Below, in pieces: positions 1-8,620 of a stretch of DNA of 27,294 nt. Location of the stretch: positions 1-27,294 of the forward strand of contig UNSL01000005.1 in NCBI GenBank assembly GCA_900555265.1, read 5' to 3'. Under the pieces are notes generated by a model, which was not told the DNA's origin, made no database searches, and saw only the letters and a program-made list of their open reading frames with translations. Position numbers and translations under genes: made by a program. The first letter of the stretch is position 1; each line of letters opens with the position of its first letter. The DNA comes from Candidatus Saccharimonadota bacterium (lineage in GTDB: Bacteria; Patescibacteriota; Saccharimonadia; Saccharimonadales; Saccharimonadaceae).

Positions 1-540
1 CGCGATGGTTATACGGTTGTAGGTGCTTTAACACGTTTAACGGTACAGAAAGGTCTGACTTATTTTGTGCGGGCCGCAGCGAAGGCTCTTGATAAGTGTG
101 AGAAGATTGTGTTCGTGTTGTTCGGTAATGGCGAGCAGCGAGACGAATTGATTGAGCTGGCTGCGAATCTGGGCATTAGTGATAAGATGATTTTTACGGG
201 ATTTGTGCGCGGAAAACAGTGGCGAGATATTTACTGTTTGATTGATGTTTTTGTGATGAGTTCGGTTTCTGAGCCATTTGGTTTGACTGCTTTGGAAGCG
301 GCGCACCATGATACGGCACTACTTATTAGTCGTCAATCCGGCGTTGGTGAGGTTCTGAATAATATTATGCGGTTTGATTATTGGGATGTGAATAAATTGG
401 CGGATGAAATTGTTAATGTCGCTGAATCGCCTGCCTTACAGAAATCTTTGAAGAAAAACGTTAAGAGTGAATACGCGAGAATTTCCTGGCAAGACGCCGC
501 TAGAAAATGTCTGAAACTGTATAAAGGAGCGCTGGCATGA
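1..540 (+). CDS. Glycosyltransferase family 4 protein, C-terminal part (5' end outside window)
   Basis: The frame is open to the first base of the window, so the gene begins upstream; the GTG at 67 is internal. The visible 179 residues form the second Rossmann lobe of a GT-B glycosyltransferase. They begin with a VGALTRLTVQKG segment, then FGNGEQRDEL, IFTGFVRGKQ, and the donor-binding E-x7-E signature in SEPFGLTALEAA. Enzymes of this family move a sugar from a nucleotide-sugar to an acceptor in the cytosol. The stop overlaps the ATG of the following GH57 gene (ATGA at 537-540), so the two are probably co-translated. That pairing suggests alpha-glucan (glycogen-like) metabolism, with this protein acting as a glycogen-synthase-type enzyme. 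The acceptor and donor cannot be read from the sequence, and a cell-envelope glycosyltransferase is an alternative. The family call is secure; the substrate is inferred. Confidence 0.85.
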   Translation, partial: RDGYTVVGALTRLTVQKGLTYFVRAAAKALDKCEKIVFVLFGNGEQRDELIELAANLGISDKMIFTGFVRGKQWRDIYCLIDVFVMSSVSEPFGLTALEAAHHDTALLISRQSGVGEVLNNIMRFDYWDVNKLADEIVNVAESPALQKSLKKNVKSEYARISWQDAARKCLKLYKGALA

Positions 541-1739
541 ATAAAAATAAAGGAATAGTTTTATATCTACACGTACACCAACCGTGGCGAATACGCGAGT
601 ATAGTATATTTGACGTGGCTTGGAAGCATAATTATTTCTCTGGCGGTCAAAATCCAGATCAGGACAATCAAAAAATATTCCAAAAAGTTGCAGAAAAGTC
701 GTATCTGCCGATGAATGCTTTGCTTGAAAAATTATTGAAAAAATATCCTGATTTTAAGATCTCGCTGAGTTTTAGCGGAACGTTTTTAGAACAAGCCGAA
801 AGGTTTAATCCTGAGGTTTTGGAGAGCTTCAAGCGCTTGGTAAAAACTGGTCAAGTAGAAATCTTATCAAGTCCGTATCATCACAGTTTGGCGTTTTTCT
901 ATTCGCGCAAGGAGTTCGAGCGTCAAGTTGAGCTTCACCGCTGGAAGATTCGCGAGATTTTTGGTGCGGAAACGCGAGTTTTGGCAAATACGGAATTGGC
1001 ATATAGCGATGACTTGGCAAAATGGGCTGAGCAGGATGGTTTCAAGGGCGTGTTGGCTGAGGGCTGGGATCCGATTCTGAATTGGCGCAGTCCGAATTAT
1101 GTATATCGCCCAAGAGGCACGAAGAAGATTGGATTACTACTTAAGAATTATCGATTAAGCGATGATTTGGCGTTTAGGTTTAGTGATCGAAAATGGAATG
1201 AATGGCCGTTGACCGCGGACAAGTTTAATACGTGGGTGGAAGATTCTGTCCGTTACGCGCCACTGCTTAACTTGTTTATGGATTATGAAACTTTTGGCGA
1301 ACATCAATGGGCAGAATCTGGGATTTTCGGCTTCTTTGAGGACTTTGTTGATAAATGGCTGAGTGCTGATGGCAATACTTTCTATACCGTTAGCGAGGCA
1401 CTGGATGCGAATGCGCCTGCCGGTGAAATAAGTATGCCGTCGCCTGTAACGTGGGCAGACGCCGAGCGGGATTTGACGGCTTGGAACGGAAACAGCCTGC
1501 AGAAAGAAGCTTTGCGATATATCTATGAACTTGAAGATGAGGTCTTGAATAGTAAAGACGAAGGTCTAATTAGCTATTGGCGAAAATTGCAAACTTCAGA
1601 CCACTTCTATTACATGGGAACGAAGAATTTTACCGACGGCGATGTCCACGCTTATTTTAGTCCGTATGATTCGCCATACGACGCTTTTCTTTACTATATG
1701 AATACTATTCGTGATATGAAATCTCGATTGAGGAAATAG
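537..1739 (+). CDS. Glycoside hydrolase family 57 (alpha-amylase-like)
   Basis: A 400-residue cytosolic enzyme (no signal peptide). GH57 conserved regions appear in order: HVHQPWR near residue 13 (region 1, HQP), GQVEILSSPYHH about residues 108-119 (region 2), NTELAYSD with the likely nucleophile Glu (region 3), and MDYETFGEHQW with the likely acid/base Asp (region 4). The C-terminal DGDVHAYFSPYDSPYDAF block is typical of GH57 alpha-amylases. The family retains anomeric configuration while hydrolysing or rearranging alpha-glucans. The start is supported by AAAGGAG eight or so bases upstream and by the ATGA overlap with the preceding glycosyltransferase, which fits a synthesis-plus-turnover pair for a storage glucan. 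4-alpha-glucanotransferase or branching activity cannot be excluded, since GH57 holds several specificities. Confidence 0.9.
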   Translation: MNKNKGIVLYLHVHQPWRIREYSIFDVAWKHNYFSGGQNPDQDNQKIFQKVAEKSYLPMNALLEKLLKKYPDFKISLSFSGTFLEQAERFNPEVLESFKRLVKTGQVEILSSPYHHSLAFFYSRKEFERQVELHRWKIREIFGAETRVLANTELAYSDDLAKWAEQDGFKGVLAEGWDPILNWRSPNYVYRPRGTKKIGLLLKNYRLSDDLAFRFSDRKWNEWPLTADKFNTWVEDSVRYAPLLNLFMDYETFGEHQWAESGIFGFFEDFVDKWLSADGNTFYTVSEALDANAPAGEISMPSPVTWADAERDLTAWNGNSLQKEALRYIYELEDEVLNSKDEGLISYWRKLQTSDHFYYMGTKNFTDGDVHAYFSPYDSPYDAFLYYMNTIRDMKSRLRK

Positions 1740-1760
1740 CCAAACATTCTTGCCAAATAA

Positions 1761-1787
1761 AAACTCCCTCTTAACGCGAGGGAGTTT
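1761..1787 (-). terminator. Rho-independent terminator between convergent GH57 gene and rpmG
   Basis: Perfect 10-bp stem aaactccctc / gagggagttt with a 7-nt loop. Read on the minus strand it is followed by TTTTTATTT, so it is a strong terminator for rpmG. On the plus strand the stem ends in TTTCTGT, so it may also stop the GH57 transcript, less efficiently. Confidence 0.8.
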
Positions 1788-1805
1788 CTGTATAATCCTG
1801 TTAAA

Positions 1806-2024
1806 TTAGCTTTTACGAGCCTTAACTTCGTTGCGACCAAGGTTTTTCTTAGTCTCGGTGTAAGTAGCGTGTTGCTTTGCAATTGGGTCGTACTTACGTA
1901 GTGTCAATTTACCCTGACCTTTTGTGGTGCGATTCTGGGTGTTAACAGTAGTATAGTAAGTTCGGTGGTTGCTCAAGTTACTCACCAAACCAATCAGCTT
2001 TCGTTTCGTATTCTTCTTTGCCAT
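1806..2024 (-). CDS. rpmG: Large-subunit ribosomal protein L33 (bL33), cysteine-free form
   Basis: A 72-residue basic protein. The centre matches bL33: NHRTYYTTVNTQNR followed by GKLTLRKYDPIAKQHATYTETK, equivalent to the YTT...L.LKKYDP...H..Y.E core. It has no cysteines, so it is the zinc-independent form. It is longer than the usual 50-55 residues, with an N-terminal KRKLIGLVSNLS stretch close to the enterobacterial type and a 14-residue basic tail (KKNLGRNEVKARKS). It is a single-gene unit with its own promoter and terminator. AAAGAG precedes the ATG as a moderate ribosome-binding site. Many bacteria keep rpmG with rpmB or secE-nusG; here it stands alone between glucan genes and a restriction cassette. 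Confidence 0.92.
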   Translation of the reverse strand: MAKKNTKRKLIGLVSNLSNHRTYYTTVNTQNRTTKGQGKLTLRKYDPIAKQHATYTETKKNLGRNEVKARKS

Positions 2025-2061
2025 CTCTTTACTCGTTAGATTTTATAAAACGTCTTGACTA

Positions 2062-2070
2062 ATTATAGCA
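2062..2070 (-). promoter_or_regulatory. Extended -10 promoter for rpmG
   Basis: On the minus strand the sequence reads TGCTATAAT, a consensus -10 box with the extended TG element. No convincing -35 lies 16-18 bp upstream. Predicted leader of roughly 30-35 nt before the rpmG ATG. Confidence 0.6.
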
Positions 2071-2155
2071 TGGGTGAAGTGAAAATGCTAGTACCATATC
2101 AGATTTTTTATTAAGATCATGTCGTTCAGCTAAGCTTTTGATGGCTAGTTTATAG

Positions 2156-2220
2156 TATAATTATTAGAAAGGTTGCCTGTTTAACAGTCGCAAAGGATAT
2201 TTATAAATCAATTATGGAGG
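2156..2220 (+). promoter_or_regulatory. Probable promoter and ribosome-binding site for hsdMSR
   Basis: TATAAT at 2156-2161 follows AT-rich sequence; the -35 region is weak. Just downstream, at 2177-2187, is the inverted repeat CTGTTTAACAG (5-bp arms, one central base), placed where a repressor could block transcription. GGAGG at 2216-2220, nine bases before the hsdM ATG, is a strong ribosome-binding site. The operator idea is speculative. Confidence 0.5.
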
Positions 2221-2229
2221 ATTGGCTCG

Positions 2230-4308
2230 ATGCCAGAGGCAGACTATACCCTGAAAACCACCGGAAACAAGAATTCAAATCAGGTTACGGATCAAGCTAA
2301 CTTTATTTGGAATATAGCAAATAAACTGCGCGGCGCTTATATGCCAGATAAATACGGTGACGTTATTATTCCAATGACTATCGTGCGTCGTTTTGAATGC
2401 TCTCTTGCAGACACTAAAAAAGAAATCCTCGAAAAATACGAAAAGAATAATAATTCCCCTGTGCAATTCCTCTACAAAATTTCTGGCTACCAATTTTATA
2501 ATACAAGCCGCTTTACTCTGGCTGAACTTTGTAATGATCCAAACAATATCGCCGCTAATTTTAAAGAATATATCAGCGGATTTTCACAGAATGTCCGCGA
2601 GATCTTAAGTGGCCTTGAGCTTGATTCTCATATTAAGAAGATGGATAAAGAGGGTTGTCTTTACTCCGTCGTAAAGGATTTTTCCGAGCTAGATCTATCA
2701 CCAAAAACTTACGATAGCGTACAGATGGGCTATATCTTTGAAAATCTTATTGGTCGCTTCTTTGAAAACGTGGATGCAGGTCAATTCTATACTGGCCGCG
2801 ATATTATTAAGATGCTCGTAGAGGTTATCATGTCTGAAGGCTGTGATGATCTCAAGGACCCGCAAAAAGTTGTTACGGTCTGCGATCAAGCTTGCGGTAC
2901 TGGTGGTATGCTTTCGACCGCATTTGATTCCATTAAAGCCATGAATCCGAGCGCCAACGTTCGCCTCTTTGGGCAGGAATACAACTCTGTGAGCTGGTCT
3001 ATTGGTCTCGCCGAAATGCTGATCAAAGGTCAGAATTCAGAAAACTTCCGTCACGCTGACACATTTAAGGAAGACTGCTTCCCGAATCAAAAGATGCGCT
3101 TAGTTATCGAGAATCCACCATTCGGTATACCATGGTCTGGTAAAGACGCAAAGCAAGGACAGGAAGATGCCGTTCGCGCCGAATATCGACGCGGCAAAGA
3201 TGGCCGCTGGGGAGCTGGTTTGCCATCTGGTGGTGATTCCCAACTTCTTTTTATGCAGTCTGCTATTGATAAGATGGATGAGAATCTTGGTCGCGCCGCA
3301 ATCATTGAGAACGGCAGCCCACTCTTCACTGGCGGAACGCTTTCTGGCGAGTCTCAGATTCGTCGCTCAATGCTCGAGCGCGATTTAATTGAGGCAATTA
3401 TTGCTTTGCCGACTGATCTCTTTTATAACACCGGCATTCAAACTTACGTCTGGATCCTCTCGAAAAATAAGCGCCAAGAACGCAAAGGCAAGATTCAGCT
3501 AATTGACGCTTCCGGAATCTTTCATAAGCTTCGCAAGCCGCTCGGCATGAAGAAAAACGAATTCAAAGGCGTGGATATTAAGAAGATTGTCGATCTGTAC
3601 AAAGCCTTCGAAGACGCCGACCCAGAACTCTCTAAAGTTTATAAGAATACGGAGTTCATCTATCGCGAATATACCGTTATGCAGCCACTTCAAAGAAGCT
3701 ACGCAGTAACGGCAACCAGAATCGAAAATATGCTTTCAAGCGGATCGCTGAATACGCTTTATGACGAAGCCAAGGTATACGAACTCGAAAATACTGATAA
3801 GCTAACTGATAAAGACCAAAAGAAACTCGATAACTTCAAAGCCAACAAAGAAATCTATGACGCCGTACTCGAGGCGCTTGAAAATGCCAAGTCGGATAAG
3901 AAGTATAATTCCCCAGAGGAATTTAAACCTGTGCTTGAAGATATACTTTCAGATATTAAGCTCGATAAGAAAATCGTTGCAAAAATTATGAATGGCCTTT
4001 CCGAAATGGATAAATCGGCTAAGATTCAGACCAAGAGAAATGGCGAGATTGAGTATGATAAATCTACCAAAGACTCCGAAATCGTCAAATTCGACGAAGA
4101 CGTCGACGACTACATGGCACGTGAAGTTCTACCTCACATTCCAGACGCAAAATACTTCGACGAAGATAAAATTGGCGCGGAGATCCCATTCACTCGCTAC
4201 TTTTATAAGTATCAAGAGCCAAAATCTAGTGAAGAACTCGAAAAAGAATTCCTAGAGCTTGAAAAGTCAGTCAACGAACGTGTAGCTAAGCTATTCAAGG
4301 AGGCTTAA
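2230..4308 (+). CDS. hsdM: Type I restriction-modification DNA methyltransferase subunit
   Basis: 692 residues. The N-terminal HsdM helical domain (about residues 15-150) contains TDQANFIWNIANKLRG and the VIIPMTIVRRFE segment. The N6-adenine methyltransferase core follows, with DQACGTGGM at about 219 (SAM-binding motif I) and ENPPFG at 294-299 (catalytic motif IV, NPPF). The C-terminal about 200 residues are charged and helical and would contact HsdS and DNA. With HsdS it methylates adenine in a bipartite recognition site, protecting the chromosome; with HsdR it forms the restriction complex. It is the first gene of the cassette, preceded by its own promoter and a strong ribosome-binding site. 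Its TAA overlaps the hsdS ATG by one base. It is longer than the roughly 500-residue classical HsdM, as expected for subfamilies with an extended C-terminal region. All key motifs are intact. Confidence 0.95.
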   Translation: MPEADYTLKTTGNKNSNQVTDQANFIWNIANKLRGAYMPDKYGDVIIPMTIVRRFECSLADTKKEILEKYEKNNNSPVQFLYKISGYQFYNTSRFTLAELCNDPNNIAANFKEYISGFSQNVREILSGLELDSHIKKMDKEGCLYSVVKDFSELDLSPKTYDSVQMGYIFENLIGRFFENVDAGQFYTGRDIIKMLVEVIMSEGCDDLKDPQKVVTVCDQACGTGGMLSTAFDSIKAMNPSANVRLFGQEYNSVSWSIGLAEMLIKGQNSENFRHADTFKEDCFPNQKMRLVIENPPFGIPWSGKDAKQGQEDAVRAEYRRGKDGRWGAGLPSGGDSQLLFMQSAIDKMDENLGRAAIIENGSPLFTGGTLSGESQIRRSMLERDLIEAIIALPTDLFYNTGIQTYVWILSKNKRQERKGKIQLIDASGIFHKLRKPLGMKKNEFKGVDIKKIVDLYKAFEDADPELSKVYKNTEFIYREYTVMQPLQRSYAVTATRIENMLSSGSLNTLYDEAKVYELENTDKLTDKDQKKLDNFKANKEIYDAVLEALENAKSDKKYNSPEEFKPVLEDILSDIKLDKKIVAKIMNGLSEMDKSAKIQTKRNGEIEYDKSTKDSEIVKFDEDVDDYMAREVLPHIPDAKYFDEDKIGAEIPFTRYFYKYQEPKSSEELEKEFLELEKSVNERVAKLFKEA

Positions 4309-5579
4309 TGACAGAAACGATGAAAGATAGTGGACAAGAATGGATAGGAGCTATTCCGGAAAGTTGGGATACGAACAGGATTTGTTATTGCCTTAATGAA
4401 ATTAATGTCAAAAATTCGCCCGTAAAAACAGAGCAAATACTCTCCCTCGTTAAAGACAAAGGCGTGATGTTGTACGAAGAAAAAGGCGATGTTGGCAACA
4501 AGGCAAAAGAAGATATTACTGGCTATAAAGTCGCATTCCCTAACACGCTAATCGTAAATAGCATGAATATCCTTATCGGATCCGTTGGTATCTCGAAATA
4601 CAAGGGGTGCGTAAGCCCGGTTTATTATGTATTCCGAGAAAAAGATAACTCTGATTTAAGATTTGTAAATTATATATTTAATACTCGAGAGTTTCAAAAA
4701 GAGCTTCGTAAGTACGCAAATGGTATCCTAGAAATTCGTCTTCGCGTTTCTGCAACCGATATATTTAACCGCAAAATACCACTTCCGCCAAAGGAAGAAC
4801 AAATCAAAATTGCTGATTTTCTCGACGAAAAATGCGCCGAAATTGACGAGCTTTCCGAAGACATCCAAAAACAAATCGATATCTTGAATGATTACAAAAA
4901 ATCCGTCATCACTCGCGCCGTCACCAAGGGCCTCGATCCAAACGCAGAGATGAAAGATAGTGGTATAAAATGGATTGGCGATATACCGAAGAACTGGACT
5001 TCTAAGAAAGTAAAATACTACCTATTTAGAGACGAAAAACGAAATCCTGGCGAAATGCCGATACTTTCTGTTTATCGCGAATACGGTGTAATTCCAAAAA
5101 ACAGCCGTGACGATAATCATAATGCAACTTCAGAAGATACCTCTAAATATAAGTATGTCCGCCCAGGCTACTTAGTCATCAATAAAATGAAAGCATGGCA
5201 AGGTTCGATGGGCGTTTCTGACTATGAGGGGGTTGTTAGCCCTGCGTACTTTATTTATAGGCTAAAAAGCAAAGATATTCTTCCTGAATACATTCATCAT
5301 CTTTTGAGGTCTTGCTATAAAGACGAATTCAGGAGGATTTCTGGTGGCATACGTGAAGGTCAATGGGATCTGCCGGCAATTGGCTTCGAAAATACCCCTA
5401 TCTGTATTCCGTCCATTGATGAGCAGAAAAGCATTCTGAATTTTATTGATAGTATAGTTCCGCAAATCGAAGAATCAGTATCCGTGAAAGCCGAACAGAT
5501 TTTGAGACTACTAGAATACAAAAAGTCCATCATCTACGAATATGTAACCGGTAAAAAGCGTGTGAAAGGAGCGTTATGA
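4308..5579 (+). CDS. hsdS: Type I restriction-modification specificity subunit
   Basis: 423 residues with the classical two-fold layout. Target-recognition domain 1 opens with MKDSGQEWIGAIPESW (from residue 5) and ends before a conserved helical spacer (PPKEEQIKIADFLDEKCAEIDEL...). Domain 2 opens with the matching MKDSGIKWIGDIPKNW at about residue 215 and is followed by a second spacer (PSIDEQKSILNFIDS...). Each domain reads one half of the bipartite DNA site, and the helices set the spacing and dock HsdM. AAGGAGG precedes the ATG, which overlaps the hsdM stop. The TGA overlaps the hsdR ATG. The protein appears full length with no frameshift. The recognition sequence cannot be predicted from the protein alone. 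Confidence 0.95.
   Translation: MTETMKDSGQEWIGAIPESWDTNRICYCLNEINVKNSPVKTEQILSLVKDKGVMLYEEKGDVGNKAKEDITGYKVAFPNTLIVNSMNILIGSVGISKYKGCVSPVYYVFREKDNSDLRFVNYIFNTREFQKELRKYANGILEIRLRVSATDIFNRKIPLPPKEEQIKIADFLDEKCAEIDELSEDIQKQIDILNDYKKSVITRAVTKGLDPNAEMKDSGIKWIGDIPKNWTSKKVKYYLFRDEKRNPGEMPILSVYREYGVIPKNSRDDNHNATSEDTSKYKYVRPGYLVINKMKAWQGSMGVSDYEGVVSPAYFIYRLKSKDILPEYIHHLLRSCYKDEFRRISGGIREGQWDLPAIGFENTPICIPSIDEQKSILNFIDSIVPQIEESVSVKAEQILRLLEYKKSIIYEYVTGKKRVKGAL
4319..4963 (+). repeat. 15-nt direct repeat opening each target-recognition domain of hsdS
   Basis: The 15-mer gatgaaagatagtgg occurs identically at 4319-4333 and 4949-4963, 630 nt (210 codons) apart and in the same frame. It encodes the MKDSG that opens each recognition half. 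It is the kind of repeat at which hsdS genes can recombine to swap specificity domains. Confidence 0.8.
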
Positions 5580-8500
5580 AAACATTAATAGACGAGAAAA
5601 CCGAATACCAAGCTTATTTCATTGAGCGTTTAATTGATGCAGGCTACCGTGAGCGTATTGCCAAGGAAAAATACGACAAACGTTACGCGATGGATACCGA
5701 AGAACTCCTCGCCTTTCTCCGTGACACACAGCCAGAAGAAATGGCTGCCCTAGAAAAGATTCATAAAGACAATACCGATGAGTTGGTCATCGCAAAAATT
5801 AATCAACAAATCCTCCAAAGCAGTCTCCTTGACGTTCTTAAAGATGGTGTAGAAATCACCGGCACCACTTTAAAACTTATCTATAATAAACCTGCAACTT
5901 CTTACAATCCAACGCTCGAAGCGCTCTACAAGAAAAACCGTTTTACCGTTATGCAGGAAGTCGTAATTAGTGACCATGAGCGCGTAGATTTAATTCTCTT
6001 CGTAAACGGCCTTGCCGTGGTTAGCTGTGAGCTTAAGAGTGAATACTCTCGCCAAAATTATCGTAACGCAATCGATCAATATACCAATACTCGCGATCCT
6101 AATAACCGTCTTTTTAAGTTCAAGGCTGGTACGGTCGTCAATTTCGCAATGGACTTAAATGAAGTCTATATGACCACGAAACTCGATGGAATCAACACTA
6201 CTTTCTTGCCGTTTAACCGTGGCTGTGGTGAGGGTGTAAAAACTGGCGCCGGAAACCCTCTGGATGATGGTATTGGCGAATATCCTGTCCACTACATGTG
6301 GGATGACGTACTTACGCCAGACAGTATGATCGAACTCCTAATGAATTTCTGCTTTACGATCCGCGAAGAAAAGAAAGATCCAGAAACTAGTGAGAAATCA
6401 TACAAAGAAAAGCTCATTTTCCCACGTTACCATCAGCGTGATGCTGTCAGGAAACTTCTTGCTGATATCTACGACCACGAATCCTCGCTGAACTATCTTA
6501 TTGAGCATAGCGCTGGCTCCGGTAAGACAAATACTATTTGCTGGCTTGCGCACCGTCTCTCTTCTCTCCACAACAAAGAAGATAAGCAAATCTTTGATAA
6601 TGTGATTATCGTAACCGACCGCCTAGTAGTTGATCAGCAACTTCAAAAGGCCGTAAAGAGTATTGATCACCAAGCCGGTCTCATTCGCGCAATCGGTGAG
6701 AGATCAAGTGACGATTCTTCTACTCTTCGCGATGCGCTTAAGGGTAACACGAAGATTATCGTGACGACAATTCAGAAATTCTTGTATCTTGATTTTAATG
6801 AGCTCGTAAAAGAACTAAAGGATAAGAAATTTGCAGTTATCATCGATGAGGCTCACTCTTCTACCTCTGGCAAAGATATGTCGGCGGTTCAAAATATCCT
6901 TGGCGCCAAAGACGCAACTTCTGAGAATGCCGAAGACATTGATAGCTCGGATATGCTTGAAAAAGAGCTCAGCAAAAACGGCAAACAAGAAAACGTATCT
7001 ATCTTCGCCTTTACAGCTACACCAAAGCCAACCACTCTACAATTATTTGGAACGGATATTGTCACGCCAGAGGGTGATGTCCGAAAAGCCGCTTTCCATC
7101 TCTATTCAATGAAGCAAGCAATCGAGGAAGGTTTTATTCTCGATGTACTCAATAATTACACCGAATACAATACTTTCTATAAGGTATTAAAGTCGAGCGA
7201 AGACGATCCTACGCTAAAGACTATGGAAGCAAAGAAGCAAATCTATCGCACGGCAATGCTTAATCCAGAGAATATTGAACAACGCATTGCGATTATTGTC
7301 GCTCACTTCCGCGACAACGTAAAGAATGAACTTGGCGGCCAAGCAAAGGCTATGATCGTAACGAACTGGCGCGAAGAAGCTGTCCGCTACTACTTCGCTT
7401 TGAAGAAGTACCTTGATTACCATAAAATTGACGATATCAAACCATTAGTAGCCTTTACTGGCAAAGTTAAACTTGATGGCGACGAAACTGAATATACTGA
7501 ACATGGAGTTAATGGCTTCTCCGAAGACAAACTGCCTGAAGAATTCAATACAGATCGCCACAATATCCTCATTGTAGCGAATAAATATCAGGTAGGTTTT
7601 GATCAGCCAAAACTTTCAGCGATGTACATCTTAAAGCCCCTCGCTGGGGTAAACGCCGTTCAAACACTCTCTCGTCTTAACCGCACCTGCGCTCCATACG
7701 CAAAGAAAACATTCATTCTTGACTTCGTAAATACCTACGAAGAAATGGAAAATGCATTTGCACCATATTACACTACAACTATATTAAAAAATACCGCGTC
7801 AGTCTCCGAACTTCGTGATAAGGCTGAAGAAATTGACGGCTACGGAGTGATTACTGATTACGACGTTGACGCACTCTTCAAAGTAGTTTATGAAAACGCT
7901 GCAAAAGACGCCAAAGGTACTGGCAATATTCGCACGAGGATTAATGCGAATGCTGAAGCGAATCAGATCATCCGCCGCAATATCCTAGTCATGAATAATA
8001 TGTTTGGCGAGGATCTCAATAAAAAGAAAGAGTTTATCGGAGCTTGCCGAAGCTACGTCCGTCTCTATGATTTTCTTTCGCTCATTACTGGTCAAATAGA
8101 TAATGAGCTATTCAAGAAATATATCTTCCTTTCTACTTTCTTAACCAATATCGACTTTGGTACCGGCAATGGTATCGACATTACAAAGAAAGTAAATATG
8201 GTCGAGTTCAAGAATCTATACGCCCAGAAACATAATGGTGGCCCACATGCGTCTAAGCCGTTCGTTAATCTTCCAAATGCCGAAGTAAGACTTACAAAAG
8301 ACGAAGAACAACTACTTTCGAGAATCATCGATGATATTAACACCGCTTCCGGTCAAACGTTTGATACGGATGTTGCAACCAAAGCCATGCTTCAGATTAA
8401 AGACTTGCTTCTCAAAAACGAAAATCTTAAAGTCGGCGCGAAAAATAATAACGAAGATGACTTTGCATTTAGCTTCTATGACGATGCAGATGAAGCATTG

Positions 8501-8620
8501 CTTGAAGGCCTGATGAGCAATAACGAGTTCTTCACCCTGCTCCTCAATGATCAAAATCTCAAGAAGCGTGTTCTCGATGCATTTAAACATAGTGTCTATA
8601 CGGAATTAAAAAAGAATTAA
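5576..8620 (+). CDS. hsdR: Type I restriction-modification restriction (motor/nuclease) subunit
   Basis: 1014 residues. An N-terminal PD-(D/E)xK nuclease is visible as VDLILFVNG (Asp138) and CELKSE (Glu152, Lys154). The superfamily 2 translocase follows: SAGSGKTNT (Walker A) at about 312, DEAH at 424-427, FTATPKP near 480, and the second RecA lobe with LIVANKYQVGFDQP and QTLSRLNR (arginine-finger region, motif VI). The remaining helical C terminus binds the methylase core. The subunit cleaves unmethylated DNA after ATP-driven translocation. AAGGAG precedes its ATG, which overlaps the hsdS TGA. No frameshift and no missing catalytic residue were seen, so the cassette should be restriction-competent. 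No clear plus-strand terminator follows it. Confidence 0.96.
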   Translation: MKTLIDEKTEYQAYFIERLIDAGYRERIAKEKYDKRYAMDTEELLAFLRDTQPEEMAALEKIHKDNTDELVIAKINQQILQSSLLDVLKDGVEITGTTLKLIYNKPATSYNPTLEALYKKNRFTVMQEVVISDHERVDLILFVNGLAVVSCELKSEYSRQNYRNAIDQYTNTRDPNNRLFKFKAGTVVNFAMDLNEVYMTTKLDGINTTFLPFNRGCGEGVKTGAGNPLDDGIGEYPVHYMWDDVLTPDSMIELLMNFCFTIREEKKDPETSEKSYKEKLIFPRYHQRDAVRKLLADIYDHESSLNYLIEHSAGSGKTNTICWLAHRLSSLHNKEDKQIFDNVIIVTDRLVVDQQLQKAVKSIDHQAGLIRAIGERSSDDSSTLRDALKGNTKIIVTTIQKFLYLDFNELVKELKDKKFAVIIDEAHSSTSGKDMSAVQNILGAKDATSENAEDIDSSDMLEKELSKNGKQENVSIFAFTATPKPTTLQLFGTDIVTPEGDVRKAAFHLYSMKQAIEEGFILDVLNNYTEYNTFYKVLKSSEDDPTLKTMEAKKQIYRTAMLNPENIEQRIAIIVAHFRDNVKNELGGQAKAMIVTNWREEAVRYYFALKKYLDYHKIDDIKPLVAFTGKVKLDGDETEYTEHGVNGFSEDKLPEEFNTDRHNILIVANKYQVGFDQPKLSAMYILKPLAGVNAVQTLSRLNRTCAPYAKKTFILDFVNTYEEMENAFAPYYTTTILKNTASVSELRDKAEEIDGYGVITDYDVDALFKVVYENAAKDAKGTGNIRTRINANAEANQIIRRNILVMNNMFGEDLNKKKEFIGACRSYVRLYDFLSLITGQIDNELFKKYIFLSTFLTNIDFGTGNGIDITKKVNMVEFKNLYAQKHNGGPHASKPFVNLPNAEVRLTKDEEQLLSRIIDDINTASGQTFDTDVATKAMLQIKDLLLKNENLKVGAKNNNEDDFAFSFYDDADEALLEGLMSNNEFFTLLLNDQNLKKRVLDAFKHSVYTELKKN

